From Pseudomonas sp. (GTDB lineage Bacteria > Pseudomonadota > Gammaproteobacteria > Pseudomonadales > Pseudomonadaceae): DNA of 8,420 nt. Each line of letters begins with the position of its first letter. Position 1 is the stretch's first letter. A program made the translations under genes and the position numbers. Under the pieces are notes generated by a model that saw nothing but the letters and a program-made list of their open reading frames with translations, was not told where the DNA came from and made no database searches. Where the stretch lies: the NCBI GenBank assembly GCA_003488145.1, contig DNMQ01000220.1, positions 1 through 8,420 on the forward strand, read 5' to 3'. This document shows positions 1-5,044 of the stretch, piece by piece.

Positions 1-858
1 CATGCGCCAGATCGCCAGCAGCAGACCGATGGCGCCGAGCACCAGGATCACGCCACCGACCAGACCGCCCTGCTTGACGCGATCCCACAGGTCCGGCTGG
101 CGCTGCAACTGCGCCAGCAGGGTACCCCGGCTCGGGTCGACAGGCAGCGTGGCCAGGGCATCGGAGCTTTTCAGGTAATCCTCGATCAGGCCCGTGCCGG
201 AAGGCTGACGCGGCGGCACCAGCAGCTCCCCGGCATCAGCGTCGTAGCGCAGGAAGGCGTCGTTGGTAAAGGCGGAGAAGCTGCCGACACGCAGTACCGG
301 CTGCTCGCTGCGCGCACCGTCGGTGCCCACCACCGGAAGTTGCACGCGCTCGACGCGGCCGCTGGCCGCCAGGTCTTCGAGGAGGGTCATCCAGAAGGCA
401 TCGAGGTCATCGGCTGATGGCAAGGCACGACTTTCGGCCAGGCTGCGCAGCTGCTTGAGTCGCTCGGGATACTGGGCATTGAGCAGGCTATCCTGCCACT
501 GGCCGGCGATATCGCCGGCGCTCTGCCGCACCACGCCGAACAGCTCGCCGAGATGACCGACACGCTGTGCCAGCAGCTTTTCCTGCTCGGCAAGCTCCGC
601 TTCCTGGCGGTCGAATTCAGCCTTCAGCCGCTCGGCCTCGGCCTTCTGCTCGGCGAGGGCGGCCCGTGCGCGTGACAGCAGTTGCTGCTGCTCGCCACGG
701 TCACGCACGAAGGCCTGCTCGCGGGTCTGCATGGCGCTGACCTCGGCCGCGCGGTCGCTGCGAATGCGCTCGAGCAGCTGGTCGGGACTGAGCGGCTCCG
801 CCGCATGAGAGGTGAGCGGCAGCAGCGCGACAAGGAACAGGGAAAACAGACGGCTCAT
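1..858 (-). CDS. MotA/TolQ/ExbB proton channel family protein, TtpC-like (3' part outside window)
   Basis: This is the N-terminal 286 codons of a large ExbB/TolQ-family protein; the reading frame is open to the window edge. Visible parts are a signal peptide (hydrophobic residues 4-16, probable cleavage after SHA, near residue 19), a long charged Gln/Glu/Ala/Arg-rich coiled coil (about 35-105), a mixed periplasmic region (about 105-255), and a first membrane helix (about 264-284) ending in LLLAIWRM at the edge. Ordinary ExbB lacks the long secreted N-terminal region; TtpC-type proteins of second TonB systems have it. The family works with ExbB, ExbD and TonB in the inner membrane to energise outer-membrane receptors. 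The start ATG overlaps the stop of the DUF3450 gene (ATGA) and has a strong GAGGAGG Shine-Dalgarno at 866-872, so the two genes are probably translationally coupled. The proton-channel domain itself is not visible, so the family call rests on architecture and the neighbour. Confidence 0.85.
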   Translation of the reverse strand, partial: MSRLFSLFLVALLPLTSHAAEPLSPDQLLERIRSDRAAEVSAMQTREQAFVRDRGEQQQLLSRARAALAEQKAEAERLKAEFDRQEAELAEQEKLLAQRVGHLGELFGVVRQSAGDIAGQWQDSLLNAQYPERLKQLRSLAESRALPSADDLDAFWMTLLEDLAASGRVERVQLPVVGTDGARSEQPVLRVGSFSAFTNDAFLRYDADAGELLVPPRQPSGTGLIEDYLKSSDALATLPVDPSRGTLLAQLQRQPDLWDRVKQGGLVGGVILVLGAIGLLLAIWRM

Positions 859-1640
859 TGCGCGGCCTCCTCGGCCAGGGTCTTCACGGGCAGTTGCAGA
901 TATGCGGGCGCCTGCTGCTGGCGGGCAATGGCGATGGCCTGGGTCAGCGGCCGTCGGGCGCTGCCATCGAGCACTTCCCAGCTGCGCGTCTGCGGATTCC
1001 ACCAGCCGCTCTCATGGGCATCGAGGGTCTGGTAATAGAGCATCACCCGGCCCAGACGGAGGAACTCGACGCTACGCGAATCGCCATTGCCCGGCAGTTC
1101 GCCGCGCCAGGCTTCCAGTGTGCGGCCGTAGTCGCTTTCGATCTGATAGGCCTCGAGGATGCGCCGGTACTTCTCCGCCAGACTGACGTCGGCACGCGGC
1201 AGCAGGTCCTGCAGGCCGGCCAGGCGATCAGCGCGCTCCTCGGGCAGGAACGGCAAGTCGGCTGCGATGAACTCGCCGAGCACCTCGACCATGCGACTCA
1301 TTTGCGGCGTTACCGCTTCCTGGGTGCGCTCGATGCTGTCCAGCTGGCGCTGGAAGCCCACCAGTTCCTTGCGCTGCGCAGCGGTCAATTCCTGCAGCTG
1401 CTTGTTGTAGGCCTTCAGGGCTTCGGTCTGCTGCAGCGCGTTGCGGTACTCGGTGAGCATCTCGCGCGTGGCGTCGTCGAGCTGATCGATCCGCGCTTGC
1501 GAAGCCTTGGCTTCGGCAGACAGGCGCTCGCTCTCATCGAGCGCAGCGTCCAGCGGGGCCGCGGAGAGCGACCCGGCATACAGGTGCAGGCAGCACGGCA
1601 GCACGGCAACCGCCAACAGGCGGGGGATGAAGGAAGGCAT
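855..1640 (-). CDS. DUF3450 family secreted coiled-coil protein, TonB-system associated
   Basis: A 261-residue protein that I recognise as DUF3450-like. It has a signal peptide (hydrophobic core about 8-24, probable cleavage after SLSA near residue 28), then a predicted coiled coil (about 32-110, rich in Glu, Gln, Arg, Lys and Leu). A globular C-terminal half follows, with conserved-looking stretches such as DLPFLPEERADRL and GRVMLYYQTLDAHESGWWN. Its biochemical function is not established to my knowledge. Family members are typically encoded directly before TtpC-like ExbB, ExbB, ExbD, TonB and TPR genes, so a periplasmic accessory role in TonB energy transduction is inferred. The ATG has an AAGGA Shine-Dalgarno seven bases upstream. 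It is the first gene of the operon, behind a promoter with a candidate Fur site, and overlaps the next gene by four bases. Confidence 0.88.
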   Translation of the reverse strand: MPSFIPRLLAVAVLPCCLHLYAGSLSAAPLDAALDESERLSAEAKASQARIDQLDDATREMLTEYRNALQQTEALKAYNKQLQELTAAQRKELVGFQRQLDSIERTQEAVTPQMSRMVEVLGEFIAADLPFLPEERADRLAGLQDLLPRADVSLAEKYRRILEAYQIESDYGRTLEAWRGELPGNGDSRSVEFLRLGRVMLYYQTLDAHESGWWNPQTRSWEVLDGSARRPLTQAIAIARQQQAPAYLQLPVKTLAEEAAQ

Positions 1641-1673
1641 GGAGGGGTCCTTGCAGACGGTCGTTAACTCAAA

Positions 1674-1710
1674 AGAGAAACATTATCATCTGTGAATTGA
1701 CGCAAAGCAA
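1674..1710 (-). promoter_or_regulatory. Sigma70-like promoter with overlapping Fur box, upstream of the DUF3450/ExbB operon
   Basis: Read on the minus strand: -35 TTGCTT (1705-1710), 17-base spacer, -10 GATAAT (1682-1687, five of six consensus bases), with transcription expected to start near 1675. A 15-base element TGATAATGTTTCTCT (1674-1688) covers the -10. It matches the 7-1-7 Fur consensus at all seven positions of one half and four of seven in the other. Iron-loaded Fur bound there would block RNA polymerase, as expected for a TonB-system operon. The site is inferred from sequence only. Confidence 0.6.
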
Positions 1711-1721
1711 CCCGGGCATTA

Positions 1722-1738
1722 CGTCGCAGCTGACGACG
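1722..1738. repeat. Imperfect 17-bp inverted repeat in the divergent promoter region
   Basis: Arms CGTCG (1722-1726) and CGACG (1734-1738) flank an off-centre CAGCTG. It lies between the -35 of the minus-strand promoter and the ANR box of the plus-strand promoter. It could be an operator for an unidentified regulator or a chance palindrome in GC-rich DNA. Confidence 0.25.
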
Positions 1739-1747
1739 CGGCTTTCA

Positions 1748-1788
1748 TTGAGCTGGATCAAAAAGCCCCAGCGCTCAGTCCCTACCAT
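1748..1788 (+). promoter_or_regulatory. ANR/FNR-dependent promoter of the OmpW gene
   Basis: TTGAG-CTGG-ATCAA at 1748-1761 matches nine of ten defined bases of the ANR/FNR consensus TTGAT-N4-ATCAA. A -10-like TACCAT (1783-1788, four of six bases) follows. With transcription starting near 1795 the box is centred at about -41, the class II activation position, and no good -35 is needed or seen. Oxygen-dependent FNR/ANR control is known for OmpW of Escherichia coli and OprG of Pseudomonas aeruginosa, which supports the reading. Confidence 0.7.
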
Positions 1789-1824
1789 GGCGCTCAATCG
1801 CATTCCAACAAACGGAGCATCATC

Positions 1825-2487
1825 ATGCGCAAGACCCTGTTCACCGCTTCCGCGCTGGCCCTGGCGCTGGCCGCACCCTTCGCCCAGGCTTTCGAAGCCG
1901 GGGACATCATCGTTCGCGCTGGTGCTATTACCGTTGATCCGCGTGAAGATAGCAGTGACGTGAAAATAGGTGGTGTAGCTCAGGGCGGCACCGGCGCCAC
2001 CCTAAACAGCGACACTCAGCTAGGCCTTAACTTCGCCTATATGGTGACTGACAAAGTTGGTATCGAGCTGCTAGCGGCAACGCCCTTTAGCCACGATGTC
2101 GGTACCAAAGGCCTCGGCGGTCTGAAGCTTGGCGAGCTCAAGCACCTGCCGCCAACCCTGAGCGTAATTTACTACCCACTTGAGAAGACCTCCGCATTCC
2201 AGCCCTACGTTGGCGCGGGCATCAACTACACTTGGTTCTTTGACGACAAGCTGACCAGCGAAGCAGAAGCTGCCGGCTTCCGCGGCCTGGATATGAAAGA
2301 CTCTTGGGGACTGGCTGCTCAGGTTGGCATGGACTACATGCTCACCGATAACATCATGCTCAACGCCCAGGTTCGCTATATCGATATCGACACAACTGGC
2401 ACGACCTACGCCGGCTCCACCAAAGTCTCGGTCGACGTAGACGTAGACCCCTTCGTCTACATGGTCGGTCTCGGCTACAAGTTCTGA
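1825..2487 (+). CDS. ompW: OmpW/OprG family outer-membrane beta-barrel protein
   Basis: This 220-residue protein has the size and layout of OmpW (E. coli, 212) and of OprG, its P. aeruginosa counterpart. A signal peptide (1-22, cleavage after AQA) precedes a mature start FEAGDIIVRAG that resembles the family N-terminus. The family signature LKHLPPTLSVIYYP is followed by QPYVGAGINYTWFFDD. Strands alternate with short turns, and the protein ends in GLGYKF, the terminal aromatic residue typical of barrels recognised by the BAM machinery. OmpW proteins form an eight-stranded barrel with a hydrophobic channel for small hydrophobic molecules; OprG has also been linked to anaerobic growth and iron. 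The ATG follows an AACGGAG Shine-Dalgarno. It is monocistronic between an ANR-type promoter and a hairpin terminator. Past the signal peptide its codons are visibly richer in A/T-ending forms (ATA, CTA, GTA, GGT) than its neighbours. Confidence 0.95.
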   Translation: MRKTLFTASALALALAAPFAQAFEAGDIIVRAGAITVDPREDSSDVKIGGVAQGGTGATLNSDTQLGLNFAYMVTDKVGIELLAATPFSHDVGTKGLGGLKLGELKHLPPTLSVIYYPLEKTSAFQPYVGAGINYTWFFDDKLTSEAEAAGFRGLDMKDSWGLAAQVGMDYMLTDNIMLNAQVRYIDIDTTGTTYAGSTKVSVDVDVDPFVYMVGLGYKF

Positions 2488-2516
2488 CGTAACCGGCCCA
2501 GCCGGATCGTAGATCA

Positions 2517-2543
2517 ACAAAAGGCGCCTAGGGCGCCTTTTGT
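2517..2543. terminator. Bidirectional intrinsic terminator between converging ompW and SDR epimerase
   Basis: Perfect 12-bp stem ACAAAAGGCGCC (2517-2528) / GGCGCCTTTTGT (2532-2543) with a 3-base loop TAG. The A4 and T4 tracts lie within the stem base, giving a U-rich 3' side in either direction (continuing GTGTTTTC on the plus strand). It sits 29 bases past the ompW stop and 18 bases past the epimerase stop, so it can end both transcripts. Confidence 0.9.
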
Positions 2544-2561
2544 GTTTTCACAGCTCGCAAC

Positions 2562-3491
2562 CTACAAACCCAGCAGCTTCGCCAACCCTTCCCGCATGCC
2601 GGTCGGCGGCTCCGGCAGACGATAGCGCTGCACTAGCCGGGCATTATTCGCCCGCGAATGACGAATATCCCCCGGCCGCGCGGCCTGATAGCTCACCTCG
2701 GGAAGCCCGCCCAACACGTCACCGATGGCCGCCAGCAGCTGATTCAGCGAAGTGGCCTGATTCAGCCCAACATTCACCGCGCCCTCCACCGCCTCGGGCG
2801 ACTCCAGCGCCTGCACCAACACCTCGACCAGATCGGCAACGTAGAGAAAATCGCGCGTCTGCTCTCCATCGCCGAACACCGCAATCGGCAAACCCTTCTG
2901 CGCCCGCTCGGTGAAGATGCTGATCACACCGGAATACGGTGACGATGGATCCTGCCGCGGCCCGAAGATATTGAAGAAGCGGAACACCACCGGCTCCAGG
3001 CCATGCTGGCGCCGATAGAAATCCAGGTAGTGCTCGCTGGCCAGCTTGTCCGCGGCATAGGGTGTCAGGGGCGCCTTCGGCGTGTCCTCATCGATAGCAT
3101 GGCCTTCGCCGTTGTTGCCATAGACCGCTGCGCTCGAGGCGAACAGCACACGTTTCACACCCGACTCGCGCATCGCCTCACACAGATTGAGCGTGCCAAT
3201 CAGGTTGCTCTGGTGCGTACCGAATGGATCATCCACCGACGCCTGCACCGACGCCACCGCGGCCAGATGCACCACCGCCCGACATCCCTGCACCGCACGA
3301 CGCACGCAGCCGGCATCGGCGACATCGCCGACGATCAGTTCGACGCGCGTATCTTGCGGCAGGTTTTCGCGCTTGCCGGTCGAGAGATTGTCCAGCACAC
3401 GAACGGCATAGCCGCGCGCCAGCAACGCATCGACCAGGTTCGAGCCAATGAACCCGGCACCGCCGGTGACCAGAATCGGGGCATCAGCCAT
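2562..3491 (-). CDS. NAD-dependent epimerase/dehydratase (extended SDR, GalE/WbpP-like)
   Basis: A 309-residue extended short-chain dehydrogenase/reductase. The Rossmann motif TGGAGFIG (residues 9-16) and Asp34 in LDNLSTG mark an NAD(H)-binding site. HLAA (75-78), the serine pair 119-120 in FASSAAVYG, and catalytic Tyr145-Lys149 (YAADK) complete the active site, followed by FRFFNIFGPRQDP. This is the pattern of nucleotide-sugar 4-epimerases and dehydratases such as GalE, WbpP and WbpK relatives; the exact sugar cannot be read from sequence. The reading frame extends upstream to 3626, but the start at 3491 places the Rossmann motif normally and gives the usual family length, while the extension encodes unrelated sequence inside the upstream gene. 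It overlaps that gene's stop by eight bases (ATGGCTGA), suggesting translational coupling. It is the last gene of the apparent ssb operon and ends before the shared terminator. Confidence 0.9.
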   Translation of the reverse strand: MADAPILVTGGAGFIGSNLVDALLARGYAVRVLDNLSTGKRENLPQDTRVELIVGDVADAGCVRRAVQGCRAVVHLAAVASVQASVDDPFGTHQSNLIGTLNLCEAMRESGVKRVLFASSAAVYGNNGEGHAIDEDTPKAPLTPYAADKLASEHYLDFYRRQHGLEPVVFRFFNIFGPRQDPSSPYSGVISIFTERAQKGLPIAVFGDGEQTRDFLYVADLVEVLVQALESPEAVEGAVNVGLNQATSLNQLLAAIGDVLGGLPEVSYQAARPGDIRHSRANNARLVQRYRLPEPPTGMREGLAKLLGL

Positions 3492-4368
3492 GACGGTAAT
3501 AGCGCTCCAACAGGCTCGGCAACCCGGTGCGCCAAGCGCGAGGCTTGATGCCGAAAGTGGTGAAAATCTTCTTGCAGGCGAGTACGCCGTGCTGCGGTTC
3601 GGCTGCGGCATCCGAACAAGCGGCATGCGCCACGGCCGTCAGATTCGCCGTTGTGACGTCGCGATACTTGCCGGCCTCGCCGAGCAACGCCTGGGCGACC
3701 AGCAACGGGGTGGAAGCCTCATGTCCGCCGTAGTGATAGGTACCCCACAGCGGAGCCTGGCAGTCGAGCTGCTTCAATACCGCAAGGATCACGCGCGCGG
3801 CATCGTCGACAGGTGTCGGATTGCCGCGCCGGTCATCCGCCAGCAGTATCGCCTCGCTCTGCTCGAGTCGTTGCAGCACGCGCCCTAGAACACCGTCCCG
3901 ACTGTCATCGAGCAACCAGCCAAAACGCAGCAGGACATGTCGCGGGCATAGCGAACGCACACTCTGCTCGATGCGCCACAGCGCCCCGCCTCGTGCATCC
4001 AGCGGCGCCACCTCGTCCTTTTCGCTATAGGCCGTGGTTCGGGCACCGTCGAATACCCGGTAGCTCGATGGCTGCAACAGGACGAAATCATGGTGCTGAC
4101 AGAGTTCGGCGAGCCGCTCGACCGCACGCTCCTGTGCGGCGAGCGCCGGCTCGTTGGGCTGTCCGCTCTGGAACCAGTCGTAATAGTAGGCAAGGTTGAC
4201 CACGACATCCGGACGGTTGTCGTCGAGCAACTGGGTAAGACTGGCGGCGTCCCAGCCCTGAGCGGGCGGTCGCGGTGCGAGGAAGCCGATGTCTTCCTCG
4301 GCGCCGAGGCGGATGAGCGCCTGGCCCAGGGCATTGCCGCCGCCCAACAGCATCAGGCGCATTCGCAT
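3484..4368 (-). CDS. RmlD-like (dTDP-4-dehydrorhamnose reductase-type) sugar-nucleotide-binding SDR protein with degenerate active site
   Basis: A 294-residue protein with the RmlD fold pattern: N-terminal GGGNALGQAL (9-18), RPDVVVNLA (52-60, aligned with the RmlD segment before its AAYT), SSYRVFDG (101-108, aligned with STDYVFDG), and PVDDAARVILAVL (186-198). RmlD reduces dTDP-4-keto-rhamnose with NAD(P)H. Here the region normally carrying YxxxK reads RGGALWRIEQ, so Tyr and Lys are replaced by Arg126 and Leu130, and the second glycine of GxxGxxG is Asn12. It may therefore bind a nucleotide or sugar nucleotide without being a standard reductase, or act as a partner of the epimerase it overlaps. 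The gene starts ten bases after the ssb stop with only a weak Shine-Dalgarno, and a second in-frame ATG follows at codon 3, so the exact start is uncertain by two codons. Specific function is unknown. Confidence 0.8.
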   Translation of the reverse strand: MRMRLMLLGGGNALGQALIRLGAEEDIGFLAPRPPAQGWDAASLTQLLDDNRPDVVVNLAYYYDWFQSGQPNEPALAAQERAVERLAELCQHHDFVLLQPSSYRVFDGARTTAYSEKDEVAPLDARGGALWRIEQSVRSLCPRHVLLRFGWLLDDSRDGVLGRVLQRLEQSEAILLADDRRGNPTPVDDAARVILAVLKQLDCQAPLWGTYHYGGHEASTPLLVAQALLGEAGKYRDVTTANLTAVAHAACSDAAAEPQHGVLACKKIFTTFGIKPRAWRTGLPSLLERYYRHG

Positions 4369-4378
4369 TCAGATAACT

Positions 4379-4873
4379 CTAGAAGGGGATGTCGTCGTCG
4401 AAGCTGTCGTAGTCCGGTGCCGGCTGCTGCCGCGCAGCGGGCTGCTGCGGCTGGGCCTGCGGGCGCGGCGTCTGCTGCGGCTCACGCTGCTGCGGGCGAG
4501 CCTGACGCGGCGCATCGTCGGAACTGCCGCCACGGCCACCGAGCAGCTGCATGGTGCCGTTCATGTCGACGACTATTTCGGTGGTGTAGCGCTTGACGCC
4601 GTCCTTCTCCCACTCGCGGGTCTGCAGGCGTCCCTCGATGTAGCATTGCGAACCCTTGCGCAGGTATTCGCCGGCGATCTCGGCAACCTTGCCGAACAAC
4701 ACCACGCGATGCCACTCGGTACGCTCCTGAAGCTGACCGGTCTGCTTGTCCTTCCAGCTGTCGGTGGTGGCCAGCGTGATGTTGGTCACCGCATTGCCAT
4801 TGGGCATGTAGCGGGTTTCCGGGTCGCCGCCGACATTGCCGATCAAGATGACTTTATTCACCCCTCTGGCCAT
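4379..4873 (-). CDS. ssb: Single-stranded DNA-binding protein SSB
   Basis: SSB binds and protects single-stranded DNA as a homotetramer in replication, recombination and repair, and recruits partner proteins through its C-terminal tip. The 164-residue product has an OB fold (about 1-112, [20 protein letters not shown]) with the aromatic residues that stack on DNA: Trp40, Trp54, Phe60 and Trp88, the same spacing as E. coli SSB. A Gln/Pro/Arg-rich disordered linker (about 113-155) and the acidic tip SFDDDIPF follow. The start at 4873 is chosen over an in-frame ATG at 4894 because it yields the family N-terminus MARGVNK and has an AGAGGAG Shine-Dalgarno at correct spacing. It heads a probable operon with the two SDR genes. 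Nearby uvrA matches the classic ssb/uvrA association, here with an MFS gene between them. Confidence 0.97.
   Translation of the reverse strand: MARGVNKVILIGNVGGDPETRYMPNGNAVTNITLATTDSWKDKQTGQLQERTEWHRVVLFGKVAEIAGEYLRKGSQCYIEGRLQTREWEKDGVKRYTTEIVVDMNGTMQLLGGRGGSSDDAPRQARPQQREPQQTPRPQAQPQQPAARQQPAPDYDSFDDDIPF
4442..4495 (-). repeat. Low-complexity repeats in the SSB linker coding region
   Basis: CTGCTGCGG occurs three times on the plus strand (4442-4450, 4472-4480, 4487-4495), encoding Pro-Gln-Gln units of the disordered SSB linker. Such tracts vary in length among SSB proteins. No independent function is seen. Confidence 0.5.
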
Positions 4874-4952
4874 GGGTAACTCCTCTTGGAACATTGAATT
4901 TAAGTGGGCTCACCGATGGCGATCCTGCTACCAGGAGACCCGATGACCGCGA

Positions 4953-4981
4953 ATCTTACCTCAGCCACCCCTGACAACCAA
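4953..4981 (-). promoter_or_regulatory. Possible sigma70 promoter for ssb
   Basis: On the minus strand, TTGGTT (4976-4981) and TAAGAT (4953-4958) are 17 bases apart, with three and four of six consensus matches respectively. It would give a leader of roughly 70 bases before ssb. The match is weak; another AT-rich -10-like site lies closer to the gene. No LexA-type CTGT-N8-ACAG palindrome is seen in the gap. Confidence 0.3.
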
Positions 4982-5004
4982 CCAACGCGCCAGCAAGTTG
5001 CGTC

Positions 5005-5040
5005 GCCGTGCGCAGCACCACGGCCACGACGAGCGTCGTG
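5005..5040 (-). other. Two adjacent hairpins downstream of the MFS gene
   Basis: GCCGTG (5005-5010) / CACGGC (5019-5024) with an 8-base loop lies directly beside CACGACG (5025-5031) / CGTCGTG (5034-5040) with a 2-base spacer. An outer pair CCAAC (4982-4986) / GTTGG (5040-5044) could close both, sharing one base with the second hairpin. They begin five bases past the MFS stop. No T-run follows, so this is not a standard intrinsic terminator. It may protect the mRNA end, mark a Rho-dependent end, or be chance in GC-rich DNA. Confidence 0.35.
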
Positions 5041-5044
5041 TTGG

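Noticed and set aside
858..1667. 269-codon open frame on the plus strand
   Set aside because: It is the shadow of the DUF3450 gene, with low-complexity Leu/Gln/Arg-rich content and no recognisable domain.
3492..3626. 45-residue N-terminal extension of the SDR epimerase
   Set aside because: The extension lies inside the upstream gene and would place the Rossmann motif near residue 55; the ATG at 3491 gives the normal start.
4874..4894. Upstream ATG for ssb adding MFQEELP
   Set aside because: The seven added residues are not part of the SSB family and come from translating the Shine-Dalgarno region.
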